From the NCBI RefSeq assembly GCF_002179555.1, contig NZ_NHOU01000002.1:248001-312000 (forward strand): a DNA stretch of 64,000 bases, written 5' to 3'. Both the position numbers and the translations under genes were made by a program. Positions within the stretch are counted from its first letter, which is position 1, and every line of letters begins with the position of its first letter. This document shows, one piece after another, positions 18,556-27,826 of this stretch. The notes under the pieces were generated by a model. The model saw only the letters and a list, made by a program, of their open reading frames with translations, had not been told where the DNA came from and made no database searches. This stretch comes from Salinicola salarius (GTDB lineage: Bacteria > Pseudomonadota > Gammaproteobacteria > Pseudomonadales > Halomonadaceae).

Positions 18556-19290
18556 ATGCCAACAGCCATCTACCCCTGTCTCGAGACCAAGCGCGTCGTC
18601 ATCACTGGCGGCGGCTCCGGGATCGGAGAGGGTTTGGTACGCGCCTTTGCCGAGCAGGGCGCCGAAGTCCATTTCCTCGACATTCTCGAAGAGGCCAGGG
18701 CCCTGGCCGAAGCGCTGGGGGACAACGTGCATTTCCACCACTGCGATCTTACCGACGCCGAGGCCCTGATCGGCACGCTCAATGCCATCGGCGAGGTCGA
18801 CATACTGGTCAACAATGCCGCCAACGACGACCGCCACCGCCTCGAGGACGTCACCCCCGAATACTGGGACGACCGCATGGCGGTCAATTTGCGCCATCTG
18901 GTGCTGGCCGCCCGTGAAGTCGCCCCGGCGATGCGCCGTCGTGGCCAGGGCGTGATCGTCAATCTGGGCTCGATCAGCTGGCACCTCGGCCAGCCCGGCA
19001 TGGTGCTTTACGAGACCGCCAAGGCCGGCATCGAAGGCCTGACGCGCGCGCTGGCCAGCGAACTGGGCAGCGACGGGATCCGTGTCAACTGCGTGATCCC
19101 CGGCAACGTCAAGACCGCGCGTCAATCGCGCTGGTATACCCCCGAAGACGAGGCACAGATCGTCGCCGAGCAGAAGCTCAAGGTACGCATCCACCCCCAC
19201 CACGTCGCTGCCACGGTGCTGTTCCTCGCCTCGGACGCGGCAGCAGCCTGTACCGCTCATAACTACTGGGTCGACGCCGGCTGGCTCTGA
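18556..19290 (+). CDS. xylB: D-xylose 1-dehydrogenase, SDR family
   Basis: 244 residues. NAD-dependent oxidation of D-xylose to xylonolactone is the first step of the Weimberg and Dahms pathways. The sequence closely follows my memory of Caulobacter crescentus XylB: opening with AIYPCLETKRVVITGGGSGIG, NNAANDDRHRLEDVT, and ending VDAGWL. The SDR triad is complete: Ser139, Tyr152, Lys156 (LYETAK). AGGAACC precedes the ATG at 18556. It leads an operon with the sugar porter at 19339 under the divergent ROK repressor. The partner xylonate and 2-keto-3-deoxyxylonate dehydratase candidates lie 24-33 kb away. Confidence 0.88.
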   Translation: MPTAIYPCLETKRVVITGGGSGIGEGLVRAFAEQGAEVHFLDILEEARALAEALGDNVHFHHCDLTDAEALIGTLNAIGEVDILVNNAANDDRHRLEDVTPEYWDDRMAVNLRHLVLAAREVAPAMRRRGQGVIVNLGSISWHLGQPGMVLYETAKAGIEGLTRALASELGSDGIRVNCVIPGNVKTARQSRWYTPEDEAQIVAEQKLKVRIHPHHVAATVLFLASDAAAACTAHNYWVDAGWL

Positions 19291-19338
19291 TCGCGAGCCG
19301 CCCCAGGACCTTCATCGACACGCCACCGGAGTTCAACA

Positions 19339-20731
19339 ATGCCAATATCAAGTGCTTCACAACACCCCATCGTGGTTCTGCTCATCTGCTGCGTGGCCGC
19401 CATCGGCGGCTTTCTGTTCGGCTTCGATAGCGGGGTCATCAACGGCACCGTCGACGGCCTCCAGCAGGCTTTCCAGTCGGAGAGCGTCGGCACCGGCTTC
19501 AACGTCGCCTCGATGTTGCTTGGCTGCGCCGTCGGCGCCTTCTTCGCCGGGCGCCTGGCGGACAAGTTCGGTCGCCGCACGCTGCTGCTGGTTGCCGCCG
19601 TCTTCTTCATCGTCAGCGCCTGGGGCTCCGGCATTGCCGACGGATCGCTCGAATTCGTGATCTATCGGATCCTGGGCGGCCTGGCGGTGGGTGCAGCCAG
19701 CGTCATGTCACCGGCCTATATCAGCGAGATCGCTCCCTCTCATCTGCGCGGCCGACTGGCGACGATCCAGCAGGTGGCGATCATCGGCGGCCTGTTCTTC
19801 TCGTTTCTCAACAACTACATCCTCGCCAATGTCGCGGGCGGCTCCACGGCGCCATTGTGGTTCGGCTTCGAAGCCTGGCGCTGCATGTTCTGGATGGAGC
19901 TGATCCCCGCCGGGATATTTCTGATCGCACTGCTGTTCATCCCGGAAAGCCCACGCTTCCTGGTCAGTGCCGGTCATGACGACAAGGCGGAACGGGTTCT
20001 GCGCCTGGTCTACTCGCAAGCGCCTGGAAGACATCCGCACGTCACTGTCGAACCGTCACAAGCCTCGCCTGTCGGATCTGATCAACCCCGCTACCGGCAA
20101 ATTGCTGAAACTGGTCTGGATCGGCATCGGTCTGGCCGTGTTCCAGCAGTTGGTCGGGATCAACGTGGTGTTCTACTACGGCGCCGTGCTGTGGCAGGCA
20201 GTCGGTTTCTCCGAGAGCGACGCATTGATGATCAACGTCATCAGCGGCGCCGTCAGCATCGCGGCCTGTCTGGTCACGATCGGCCTGATCGACCGCATCG
20301 GTCGCAAACCGCTGCTGTGGGGCGGTTCCGTCGGGATGACGATCACCCTGGCGATTCTGGTCTATGCGTTCTCCACCGCCGACATCGTCAATGGCAGCCT
20401 GGCGCTCTCCTCCGGTAACGGCGTTCTCGCCCTGCTCGCGGCCAACGTCTACGTCTTCTGCTTCAACGTCTCCTGGGGGCCGGTGATGTGGGTCATGCTG
20501 GGCGAGATGTTCCCCAACCAGGTACGCGGCTCGGGCCTGGCCGTCGCCGGCTTGTTCCAGTGGGTCGCCAACTTCGCCATTACCATGACCTTCCCGATCA
20601 TGCTGGCATCGATCGGCCTCACCGGGGCTTACGGTTTCTACGCGATCTGCGCCTTGCTGTCGGTCATCTTCGTTGCTCGCTTCGTGCGCGAAACCAACGG
20701 CAAGGAACTCGAAGAGATGGTTTACGAGTAA
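19339..20731 (+). pseudogene. MFS sugar porter (D-xylose:H+ symporter type), frameshifted
   Basis: Two overlapping frames together make one sugar porter of about 464 codons. The first part has GGFLFGFDSGVINGT, GRLADKFGRRT and PESPRFLVSAG; the second has FQQLVGINVVFYYG, DRIGRKPLLW, SWGPVMWVMLGEMFPNQVRG and the C-terminal ETNGKELEEM. The reading frame must shift by one base between about 20008 and 20023 (LRLVYS to RLEDIRTSL). The total length of 1393 bases leaves one extra base. It would import xylose for XylB. Either the gene is dead or the base count is wrong here; everything else is intact. GGAG precedes the ATG by seven bases. Confidence 0.82.
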
Positions 20732-20785
20732 GCGTTCGCCAAATGGGGAACTGAACGCCACAATAACGTGGTACGCAACGAACAA

Positions 20786-20809
20786 GGCCCGCGTCAGATG
20801 GCGCGGGCC
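20786..20809 (+). terminator. Hairpin after the sugar porter gene
   Basis: Eight-base stem GGCCCGCG / CGCGGGCC, 55 bases after the porter stop. No T run follows, so termination strength is doubtful. The space to 20940 holds nothing else I recognise. Confidence 0.45.
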
Positions 20810-20940
20810 TCGTCGTTGCCGCTGAGCAGCGTCCCCCTTTCACCCTAACGGAAGGACGCCTTTGCCGTCATTTTGGGCTGAATGAGGGTAGGAAAAGCTA
20901 TCGCTTTGCCGTCACCCCGCTGATATCTTGTCGCACCTCC

Positions 20941-22671
20941 TCAAGCCGAAAACGCCTCATTCAGCCACTTGATAAAATTACGTTTTTGCTTGAAATCGAT
21001 GCGTAGTTGCATCAGGACTTCCGCGAAGATTTCATGCTGAGCCGGTGTTTCCAGCGTGTCGCGTAATTCTTTCAATAAGGCAATCCCCTGCTGATAGCCT
21101 TGGTTATTGGTCTTGCTCACTTCACTACGCACCAGACGCAAATATAGCGGCAAGCTCTCATCGGGGATTTTCAGCGCTTGCGCCAGGGCGTGTAATAAAC
21201 CCGACGCCACTCGCCGCTGAGCACAGAGGGCCTGAGCCTCAGTCAGGCGACCCTCGTACAGATAGATTTCCAGCAAGCTATTTTCCGGCGCCGGCGCCCA
21301 AGCAAGGCGAGGCCCGGCAGTCTCACCGAGCCGCTCGGTCAGCCAGTCGATAGCAAGCTGGCGATAGTCGACGGGCAAGCCATGCGCTTCCGCCAGCTCC
21401 ACCAGGTAGCAATAATCCTCAACCCGCTGCGTAAGTCGATATATCTCCCACTGCAGTTGCGCCGCTGCCTCGACGTCTTCCTGATGCAGACGTAGGCGAA
21501 TTTCCAGCCGTTGGCGTTCGTTTTCCCAGCGGGGCCGGTCCTTCGACTCCACTTCGGCCGCGCGAGAAAGCCACTGCTCGACCTGATCCCAGCCGCCATG
21601 ATCGATACACGCTCTCGCGGCGTCTAGGCAGTCCTTCTCGTCGTTAGCGGTTTTCTGATAAAGCGCCAGGATGGTGGATAAATCACCTGCAGCTTCGGCG
21701 CGCTTGAGCATGGGGTCGCGCAGCCGCAGGTAGCGGTACCGCTCCGACCAACTGGCATTCCTCGGCAGGTTCGGCAAGTCATCCCAGGCCCGCTGCAAGC
21801 AAGCGTGATAGGCTTCTAGCCCGGCCTGGCCCAGCACCTCGGCATAAGCGTCGGGGATCGGCGGAAACCTCTCACTGCGTTCGCCGAACGCCAGCTCATA
21901 AAGGTGCGCCGCCAATTTTTCGGCCGACCAATCGAGCCGCTGCACGGTCTCGACATGCAATGTCTGCAAATCCGCCTCGCAGTGGAGTCGAAAGCCGCCC
22001 GAATCATCAATGGTTTCCAGCGCCCGGTCCAGGCGCGACAGCGCATGATTCACCAGCATCAAGGCTTTATCAGCCGGCAACTGCGGCGCTTGCTCGACAA
22101 GCTGATCGACAACCGGCTCCGCCTTGGCGAAGTAGGCATGCACCTGCCCAAAACGAAACAGATCGCGGTTGACGGGAAATGCCGCCGTGATGCGTTTTTT
22201 CAGCGTCTTGTGATCCAGAACACCGAGTACCGCATCGGCGCGCATCGACCACTTTTGGTACAGCACCGGGTCACTCTCGATGAGTGACTCAAGCGCTTCG
22301 ACCAGCGAGACCTTGTCCATCTGCTGTAGATAAGCATGCAGGCGATCCGAGACATCGCCTTCCGTCAGGCGCGTTTGCTCGGCCTGCTCCGCCCGATATG
22401 TCAAGGCAACCGCCACGCAATGCTTGCAGAAGTCGATGCCCTCCGAGGCCGGGCAATCGCATCCACCGTCCAGGCCACGCTTGCTCAGCTTCAGTGTCAC
22501 GGTATAGCGCTCGCTGCCCTCCACATCGGCAGTGATGGTGGCCCCTTGCTTGATCCAACCGAGCACCATGCCCTGGCGGTAATAATCTAGACCCCGGCCA
22601 AACGCCGCCTCCCCGGCAAGCACGACCAGTTGCCGATCGGCCAGAAGCGCCGTTTCATCGTGTTGTGCCAT
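20941..22671 (-). CDS. SWIM zinc-finger protein
   Basis: 576 residues from ATG 22671. The SWIM motif CxC...CxH is intact: Cys71, Cys73, Cys82, His84 (GGCDCPASEGIDFCKHC). The remaining 450 residues are helical and repeat-like (TPR-like arrays of WE/LY helices). SWIM domains bind DNA or proteins and in bacteria often accompany SNF2 helicases or MoxR/VWA modules; none is next to it here. Its bases look less GC-rich than its neighbours and codon use is less biased, suggesting recent acquisition. I do not assign a function. Confidence 0.8.
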   Translation of the reverse strand: MAQHDETALLADRQLVVLAGEAAFGRGLDYYRQGMVLGWIKQGATITADVEGSERYTVTLKLSKRGLDGGCDCPASEGIDFCKHCVAVALTYRAEQAEQTRLTEGDVSDRLHAYLQQMDKVSLVEALESLIESDPVLYQKWSMRADAVLGVLDHKTLKKRITAAFPVNRDLFRFGQVHAYFAKAEPVVDQLVEQAPQLPADKALMLVNHALSRLDRALETIDDSGGFRLHCEADLQTLHVETVQRLDWSAEKLAAHLYELAFGERSERFPPIPDAYAEVLGQAGLEAYHACLQRAWDDLPNLPRNASWSERYRYLRLRDPMLKRAEAAGDLSTILALYQKTANDEKDCLDAARACIDHGGWDQVEQWLSRAAEVESKDRPRWENERQRLEIRLRLHQEDVEAAAQLQWEIYRLTQRVEDYCYLVELAEAHGLPVDYRQLAIDWLTERLGETAGPRLAWAPAPENSLLEIYLYEGRLTEAQALCAQRRVASGLLHALAQALKIPDESLPLYLRLVRSEVSKTNNQGYQQGIALLKELRDTLETPAQHEIFAEVLMQLRIDFKQKRNFIKWLNEAFSA

Positions 22672-22731
22672 CGCGATCCTGCCTTACTGTTATTGATATT
22701 GCTGTGTAAGGTGATGGCGCAAGCTGCGCGC

Positions 22732-23337
22732 TCAACCTGCCAGCCTGAACGCGATCTCGGCCACATGCTTGCCCTGGAAGCGGGCGATCGCCAGTTCGTT
22801 CTCGCTCGGGGTACGGCTGCCATCAGCGTTGGCCAGCGTCGTCGCGCCGTAGGGCGTGCCACCGGTGATCTCGTTCATGTTGGAGAGCTCGGGGCAGCTG
22901 TAGGGCACGCCGACGATGACCATGCCGTGGTGAAGCAGCGTGGTGTGAATCGAGGTCAACGTGGTTTCCTGCCCGCCGTGTTGCGTCGCGGTGGAGGCAA
23001 ACGCGCTGCCGATCTTGCCGATCAACTTGCCCTGCGCCCAAGGGCCACCGGTCATGTCCCAGAAATTGCGCATCTGGGAGGCCATGTTGCCGAAACGGGT
23101 CGGCGTGCCGACGATGATCGCATCGTAGTCGGCCAGCGCCTCGGGCCCTTCGATCAGCGGCGCCTCCTGATCGGTCTTGTAGCCGGACTTGACCGCTACC
23201 TCCTCCGGCACCAGTTCGGGCACTCGGCGAAGATCGACCTGCGTACCATCGACGCCCCGGGCGCCTTCCGCCACGGCCTTGGCGAGGGTTTCGATATGGC
23301 CGTAGCTTGAGTAATACAACACCAGCACTTTGCTCAT
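22732..23337 (-). CDS. wrbA: NAD(P)H:quinone oxidoreductase WrbA
   Basis: 201 residues from ATG 23337. WrbA is a tetrameric FMN flavoprotein that reduces quinones with two electrons and so limits redox cycling. The FMN loop is [14 protein letters not shown] near the N-terminus; [18 protein letters not shown] and [13 protein letters not shown] are family hallmarks. The frame is open upstream but that part is a tandem repeat (23343-23410), not protein. The gene is 60 bp downstream of the SWIM gene start on the same strand, with separate promoter space. Confidence 0.93.
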   Translation of the reverse strand: MSKVLVLYYSSYGHIETLAKAVAEGARGVDGTQVDLRRVPELVPEEVAVKSGYKTDQEAPLIEGPEALADYDAIIVGTPTRFGNMASQMRNFWDMTGGPWAQGKLIGKIGSAFASTATQHGGQETTLTSIHTTLLHHGMVIVGVPYSCPELSNMNEITGGTPYGATTLANADGSRTPSENELAIARFQGKHVAEIAFRLAG

Positions 23338-23342
23338 GGCAT

Positions 23343-23410
23343 TTTCCTTGAAAGACAGGGTTTCCCTTGAAAGGCAGGGCTTCCCTTGAGAAGACAGGGT
23401 TTCGAGACGA
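23343..23410. repeat. 18-20 bp tandem repeat in the wrbA leader
   Basis: Three imperfect units ending in GACAGGG or GGCAGGG (23343-23360, 23361-23379, 23380-23399) plus a partial fourth, immediately upstream of the wrbA start. They lie where the ribosome site and promoter should be, so copy number may affect expression. Confidence 0.65.
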
Positions 23411-23628
23411 AACATTTCCAAGGCTAGCCCGCGCGCCCAGCCGATGCCATGGCAACAATACTGCGTTTTTTGGTGGCGAAAGGCCGAAAAGATCGAACGC
23501 TCTGCGAACGCGCGATCATCGTGCCATCCGTCTGCCTCGGGCCGGCATTTGTTGCGGTAGCGGGCTAGCCGCTATTCTGTGCGCTCACTCACCCAACCGT
23601 GGTCCACGCTGGTGGATCGGAGCAAGCC

Positions 23629-24789
23629 ATGACGACTTCCCGCGATCTCCTGGCCAACCTGGTCGGCTTCGATACCGTCTCCCGCCATTCGAATCTCGCG
23701 CTGATCGATTTCGTCGAGCACTATCTCGCCTCTCATCGGGTGCCGGCCCAGCGCATCACCAACGCCGATGGCAGCAAGGCCAACCTGCTCGCCCGCGTTG
23801 GCCCCGCGGTCGAAGGCGGTGTGGTGCTTTCCGGTCATACCGACGTGGTGCCGGTCGACGGCCAGCCGTGGCGCAGCGATCCGTTCACGCTGACCGACAG
23901 GCAGGATGGCCGACTCTATGGCCGCGGGAGCTGCGACATGAAAGGCTTCCTCGCCTGCGCCCTGGCCCGGGTGCCCGAGTGGCAGGCGCTGGACCTGAAG
24001 CGACCGATCTATCTGGCTTTCTCCTATGACGAGGAGATCGGCTGTCTCGGCGCGCCGGCGATGATCGAACGCCTGATGGCGGACGAGCCACTGCCCGGCG
24101 CGGTCATCATCGGCGAGCCCACCTCGATGCAGCCGGTGGTCGCGCAGAAAGGAATCACCACGATGCGCACCACGGTGACCGGCCGGGAGTCGCACTCGAG
24201 CCAGATCAACCAGGGCGTATCGGCGATTCACGTCGCAGCCAAACTGGTGACGCGGATCGAGGCGATCATGCAGGAGCTGGTCGACGAGGGCGCGCTGGAA
24301 AAGGTCTTCAACGTGCAGCACTCTAGCCTGCACGTGGGCCTGATCGAGGGCGGCACCGCGATCAACATCATGGCCCGCCACTGCCAGTTCGACTGGGAGA
24401 TTCGTCACCTGCCCAGCGACGGATTCGAGGCGGTCTTCGCCCGCTTCGACCGCTACGCCAGGGCACTGGAAGCCGAGCTCCAGCAGCGGGTGCCGGATGT
24501 TCGTATCGTCACCGAGCAGCTCGTCGACACGGTGCCGGCGCTGGCCGATCGCGACAACGCCCCCACCATCGAGCTCTGCCGCGAGCTGCTCGACGACCCG
24601 AACGTCGACACCGGCGGCGTTGCCTACGCCACCGAAGGCGGCCAGTTCCAGCGCGCCGGCCTGCCGACCATCGTCTGCGGCCCGGGCAGCATCGAACAGG
24701 CCCACCAGCCGGACGAGTACATCGACATCAGCCAGCTCGAAGCCGGCGACCGCTTCATGCAACGACTGGGCAAGCGAATGGCGCGTTGA
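23629..24789 (+). CDS. argE: Acetylornithine deacetylase (M20 family)
   Basis: 386 residues from ATG 23629. ArgE removes acetate from N-acetylornithine in arginine synthesis. Two-metal M20 ligands are in place: His70 and Asp72 (LSGHTDVVP), Asp103 (GRGSCDMKG), and Glu135-Glu136 (SYDEEIGCLG). The later EGGTAINIMA and TEGGQFQRAGLPTIVCGPGS segments are typical of ArgE rather than DapE. The 290 bases before it contain the wrbA repeat and the divergent promoters and no extra gene. Confidence 0.9.
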   Translation: MTTSRDLLANLVGFDTVSRHSNLALIDFVEHYLASHRVPAQRITNADGSKANLLARVGPAVEGGVVLSGHTDVVPVDGQPWRSDPFTLTDRQDGRLYGRGSCDMKGFLACALARVPEWQALDLKRPIYLAFSYDEEIGCLGAPAMIERLMADEPLPGAVIIGEPTSMQPVVAQKGITTMRTTVTGRESHSSQINQGVSAIHVAAKLVTRIEAIMQELVDEGALEKVFNVQHSSLHVGLIEGGTAINIMARHCQFDWEIRHLPSDGFEAVFARFDRYARALEAELQQRVPDVRIVTEQLVDTVPALADRDNAPTIELCRELLDDPNVDTGGVAYATEGGQFQRAGLPTIVCGPGSIEQAHQPDEYIDISQLEAGDRFMQRLGKRMAR

Positions 24790-24830
24790 GCACCGTCGCT
24801 ACTCTATTCCTTTAGCTACCGGGACGAATC

Positions 24831-25223
24831 ATGCATACCCCTGTTCTCGCCGTTCGCCGCACTGCCCTGGTCGCGGTCTATGGCACCTTGAAGCGCAGAT
24901 TGCGCAACCATCACTGGCTCGACGGCGCCGAGTTCGTTGGCACCGATATCCTCACCAGCGTCACGCTCTATGATATCGGCCCCTATCCGGGCGCCAGGGC
25001 CGAGCCGTCGCGAGGCGTGGAGATCGAAGTCTTCCGCGTCGATGCGGCTGGTCTGAAAAGGCTGGATTGCCTGGAGGATTACCGGGTAAGACGGCCGAAG
25101 TCCGGCACTTACGATCGCGCCGTGCATGACACCGCCTTCGGCCCCGCCTGGCTCTATCTCTACAACCGGGACGTGACCGGCTGCCCGGTGATTCGCCAGG
25201 GAGGCTGGCCGGCCGTGGCGTGA
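24831..25223 (+). CDS. Gamma-glutamylcyclotransferase-like (AIG2/BtrG) protein
   Basis: 130 residues. The fold signature VAVYGTLKRRLRNHHWL and the acidic LDCLEDYRV segment (catalytic Glu position) are present. Family members cyclise gamma-glutamyl groups or remove gamma-glutamylamine adducts. Here the substrate is unknown. It follows argE by 41 bp and may be in the same transcript. It ends 12 bp from the convergent AraC-type gene. Confidence 0.75.
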   Translation: MHTPVLAVRRTALVAVYGTLKRRLRNHHWLDGAEFVGTDILTSVTLYDIGPYPGARAEPSRGVEIEVFRVDAAGLKRLDCLEDYRVRRPKSGTYDRAVHDTAFGPAWLYLYNRDVTGCPVIRQGGWPAVA

Positions 25224-25235
25224 GGAGTCGTCTCG

Positions 25236-26306
25236 TTACTGCATATGGTTCCGCCATTGCCGCGGGCTGACATCATGCCAGCGTCGAAACGCGCGTGAAA
25301 AGGCACTCACTTCCGAAAAGCCCAGCAGCAACGCTATCTCCGAGATACTCAAGTGGGGTTGTCGTAGATAATGGGTTGCCATCTCCCGACGAACTCCATC
25401 CAGAAGTTGGCTGAAGCTGACGCCCTCACGACTAAGGCGACGCTGCAACGACCAGTTCGAGAGATCGAGACGATGGGCTGCGTTCTCTAGCGTCGGTTCT
25501 CCCATCGAGAGCATCTGGCGGACTTGGTCCCGCACGCGGTCGAGGAGCCCCTGCGGCGCGCGCTGGCCGTCGAGATGGCGAATGGCATCGACGAGCACGC
25601 CCAGCAGCAGTGGATCACTATCCGGCATCGGCCGATTCAAGTCGCGCTTCGGGATCAGCATCGAATTGACCGGTTGGTCGAAGTAGACCTGAGCGTCGAA
25701 GGATTTGCAGTGGTCATGCCACTGTTCCGGGCGCGGGTGCTCGAACATGACTGCCCGCGGCGCCCAGTTCGACCCGGCCGCGTGCCGGATCAGATTAAGC
25801 GCCATACCCATGGTCAGCTCGGCATCCTGGCGCCGACATAGAATTCGCCCGTGGCGTACCTGATAGTCGAGCCGCCAGCAATCGTCGGCATCCACCAGTC
25901 GGATCAGCGTATCGTGCTGGTGATAGGGAAAAGCGGCAACCCAGTTGTGCAGCGCCGCCTCGAGAGTCGACGAGCAGAGCCCGATATAGCCGATCAGCCC
26001 CAAGGCCTGCGGCTTGAACTGCTGCCCGTAATAGAGCCCGAAGTTGTCGCACCGAGACTCGCGCGCGGCGTTTTCCATCACTTGGCAGTAACTGCCGAGA
26101 TCGAGACTCAGCGTGGGCTGCACCAGCAGCTCCGGGTCGACACCGCTACTGCCGAGAATGCGATCGGCGTCGCCGCCGTGCCGCTGGATGAAACCGCACA
26201 GACCGTTCGCCGCCGCCGAGAGCACGCCCCGGTTTCCCGTTGCGGCGGCGCCGATTTCTGTCCCGAGAGCCGTGCCGGTCGAGCCCGAGAGAAGCGATAA
26301 GTCCAT
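25236..26306 (-). CDS. AraC-family regulator of the ethanolamine-type cluster
   Basis: 356 residues. The N-terminal part is an arabinose-binding-like sensor domain of the OruR/ArgR type (GFIQRHGGDADRILGSSGVDPE). The C-terminus has two helix-turn-helix units ending FSEVSAFSRAFRRWHDVSPRQWR. It lies downstream of the kinase on the same strand and next to the phospho-lyase and ethanolamine-permease genes, so it probably activates that cluster. Candidate binding repeats are at 27639-27715. No clear ribosome site precedes ATG 26306. Confidence 0.85.
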   Translation of the reverse strand: MDLSLLSGSTGTALGTEIGAAATGNRGVLSAAANGLCGFIQRHGGDADRILGSSGVDPELLVQPTLSLDLGSYCQVMENAARESRCDNFGLYYGQQFKPQALGLIGYIGLCSSTLEAALHNWVAAFPYHQHDTLIRLVDADDCWRLDYQVRHGRILCRRQDAELTMGMALNLIRHAAGSNWAPRAVMFEHPRPEQWHDHCKSFDAQVYFDQPVNSMLIPKRDLNRPMPDSDPLLLGVLVDAIRHLDGQRAPQGLLDRVRDQVRQMLSMGEPTLENAAHRLDLSNWSLQRRLSREGVSFSQLLDGVRREMATHYLRQPHLSISEIALLLGFSEVSAFSRAFRRWHDVSPRQWRNHMQ

Positions 26307-26480
26307 GAGCGTTAACCTGCCGATGCGATTTTGTTATTGAGCAGCAAGTTTCGTACCACTGCCGAGGCCGTGACCGCGTTGCCCGGTCTTGAGCGGCGCT
26401 CGGCAGTTCTCAGACGGCCATCGGCCGCGCCGTTGTGCACATTTTCAATACAAGCGTCGCCACCCGCGCACCATTTCGGG

Positions 26481-27536
26481 TCATTCGGCGCCCACCGGCA
26501 GCTTGCCATCCAGATATCGCTGTACCAGTCGGACCGAGTGATCGGCCCAGTCCGGACCGAGGTCGGCGGCCTGCTGCGTCTGGGCATGGGAGCCGGCCCA
26601 CGCCAATAGCTGAATGCGCCGCTGGGCGATCATCGCCGGCACGATGGCCAGATCGGCCTGATCCAGCGGCGCGACCCGCTGATAACCGGCGAGCCACTCA
26701 TCGACCCAGGCCGCGGCGTTCGGGTGGTGCTCCTCGAAGCTCAGCGCCGCGGCCAGATCGTGCAGGTACCAGCCCAGCCCGCAGTCGTCGAAGTCGATCA
26801 CCTTGGTCTCGTCGCCATCGAGCAGCAGATTGGTGAGGCGCAGATCGGCGTGGATCAGCCCGTAGCGCGCGGGCGACTGCCCGTAGGCCTCCATCTCGTG
26901 AGCGATGCGCGCGATCGCCGCCTCGATCACCGGCCAGTCGGCACGGGCGAGTCCTGGCGCATCACGCCAGCTCCCCCAGTGCCCGTTCTCGCTGACCATG
27001 GTGTGGTGGTTCCAGACGATCCGCTGGAAGCCTTCGGGGCGCTGCCATTCGCGGCTGTGAAGGTGCAGGCGCGCAGTGATCTCGCCGAGCTGGCGAAAGG
27101 CCTGCGGGTCGACCGCGTTGGTCGGCATGTCGCCCGATATCCAGCCGAACAGCACCGCATGGCGATGGCCGTCCTCATCGTCGATGGCGTGACGATCGGC
27201 CTCGTCCAGCGGTAGCGTCAGCACCCACTCGCCATCGCTGGCAGCAATCGGCTCGGGCACCTGAAAGCCGGCCTCGCGCAGGGCGTCGAGCCAGGCCAGC
27301 TCTCCCAGAATGTCCTCTCGCCGATGATAGCCGCCGCGGTGCAGGCGCAGCGCATACCGCTCGCCCGACGCCCGCTCCATCACGTAGGTGGCGTTTTCGG
27401 AGCGGCACAGCAGCCGCACCTCGCCGCGCACGCTCTCCGGGTAGCGTGCACCGGCTGCCTCGGCCAGACGCTGCAGCGTGGCGTCGTCGAGAGCGTCAGC
27501 CTGGGGCGCGGCCGCGAGCGATGCACTATCAGCCAT
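26481..27536 (-). CDS. APH/choline-kinase fold small-molecule kinase, probable ethanolamine kinase
   Basis: 351 residues from ATG 27536, with AGGAG seven bases upstream. Kinase fold motifs: the catalytic loop LIHADLRLTN (His229, Asp231, Asn236) and the metal site VIDFDDCG (Asp248, Asp250). The N-terminal lobe is intact. It belongs to the aminoglycoside phosphotransferase/hydroxylysine-kinase group, which phosphorylate amino alcohols. It is divergent from a phospho-lyase-type class III PLP enzyme and an ethanolamine permease, so it most likely makes O-phosphoethanolamine. Hydroxylysine is the main alternative substrate. Confidence 0.75.
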   Translation of the reverse strand: MADSASLAAAPQADALDDATLQRLAEAAGARYPESVRGEVRLLCRSENATYVMERASGERYALRLHRGGYHRREDILGELAWLDALREAGFQVPEPIAASDGEWVLTLPLDEADRHAIDDEDGHRHAVLFGWISGDMPTNAVDPQAFRQLGEITARLHLHSREWQRPEGFQRIVWNHHTMVSENGHWGSWRDAPGLARADWPVIEAAIARIAHEMEAYGQSPARYGLIHADLRLTNLLLDGDETKVIDFDDCGLGWYLHDLAAALSFEEHHPNAAAWVDEWLAGYQRVAPLDQADLAIVPAMIAQRRIQLLAWAGSHAQTQQAADLGPDWADHSVRLVQRYLDGKLPVGAE

Positions 27537-27638
27537 GAGAAATCTCCTGTCTGCCATGGGCCTGTGAATCAGGCGTTATCGATGAGCACAGGATGAGAGT
27601 CTCGGGGCGCATTCGGCTTGACCCTGGGCCGCGAACCG

Positions 27639-27715
27639 TTGACCGCAGAGGACAGTCCGGCGTTTGCCGCACCGGGGTTGACCGCAAGACACAGCCGACG
27701 GTGATCTGCGGTCAA
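27639..27715. promoter_or_regulatory. Repeated TTGACCGCA sites in the kinase/phospho-lyase divergent region
   Basis: The nonamer TTGACCGCA occurs at 27639-27647 and 27678-27686 and inverted at 27707-27715. The first two extend into near-identical 18-bp direct repeats, a layout common for AraC-type activators. A weaker match (TTGACCCTG) is at 27619-27627. They sit in the 290-bp divergent promoter between the two arms of the cluster, which holds no other gene. Confidence 0.55.
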
Positions 27716-27826
27716 GTCTTCATCGCACCCGCCGGGGCATCATCCGGAACATCGAGTCGCTTCCAGACTCATCGAGCCGCCACACAGCTCGATATTTCAT
27801 TGGCTCAGAATTTCGGAGAGAGAACG

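Noticed and set aside
27593-27826. N-terminal extension of the phospho-lyase
   Set aside because: The extension covers the operator repeats and lacks homology. ATG 27827 has the ribosome site and starts the conserved protein.
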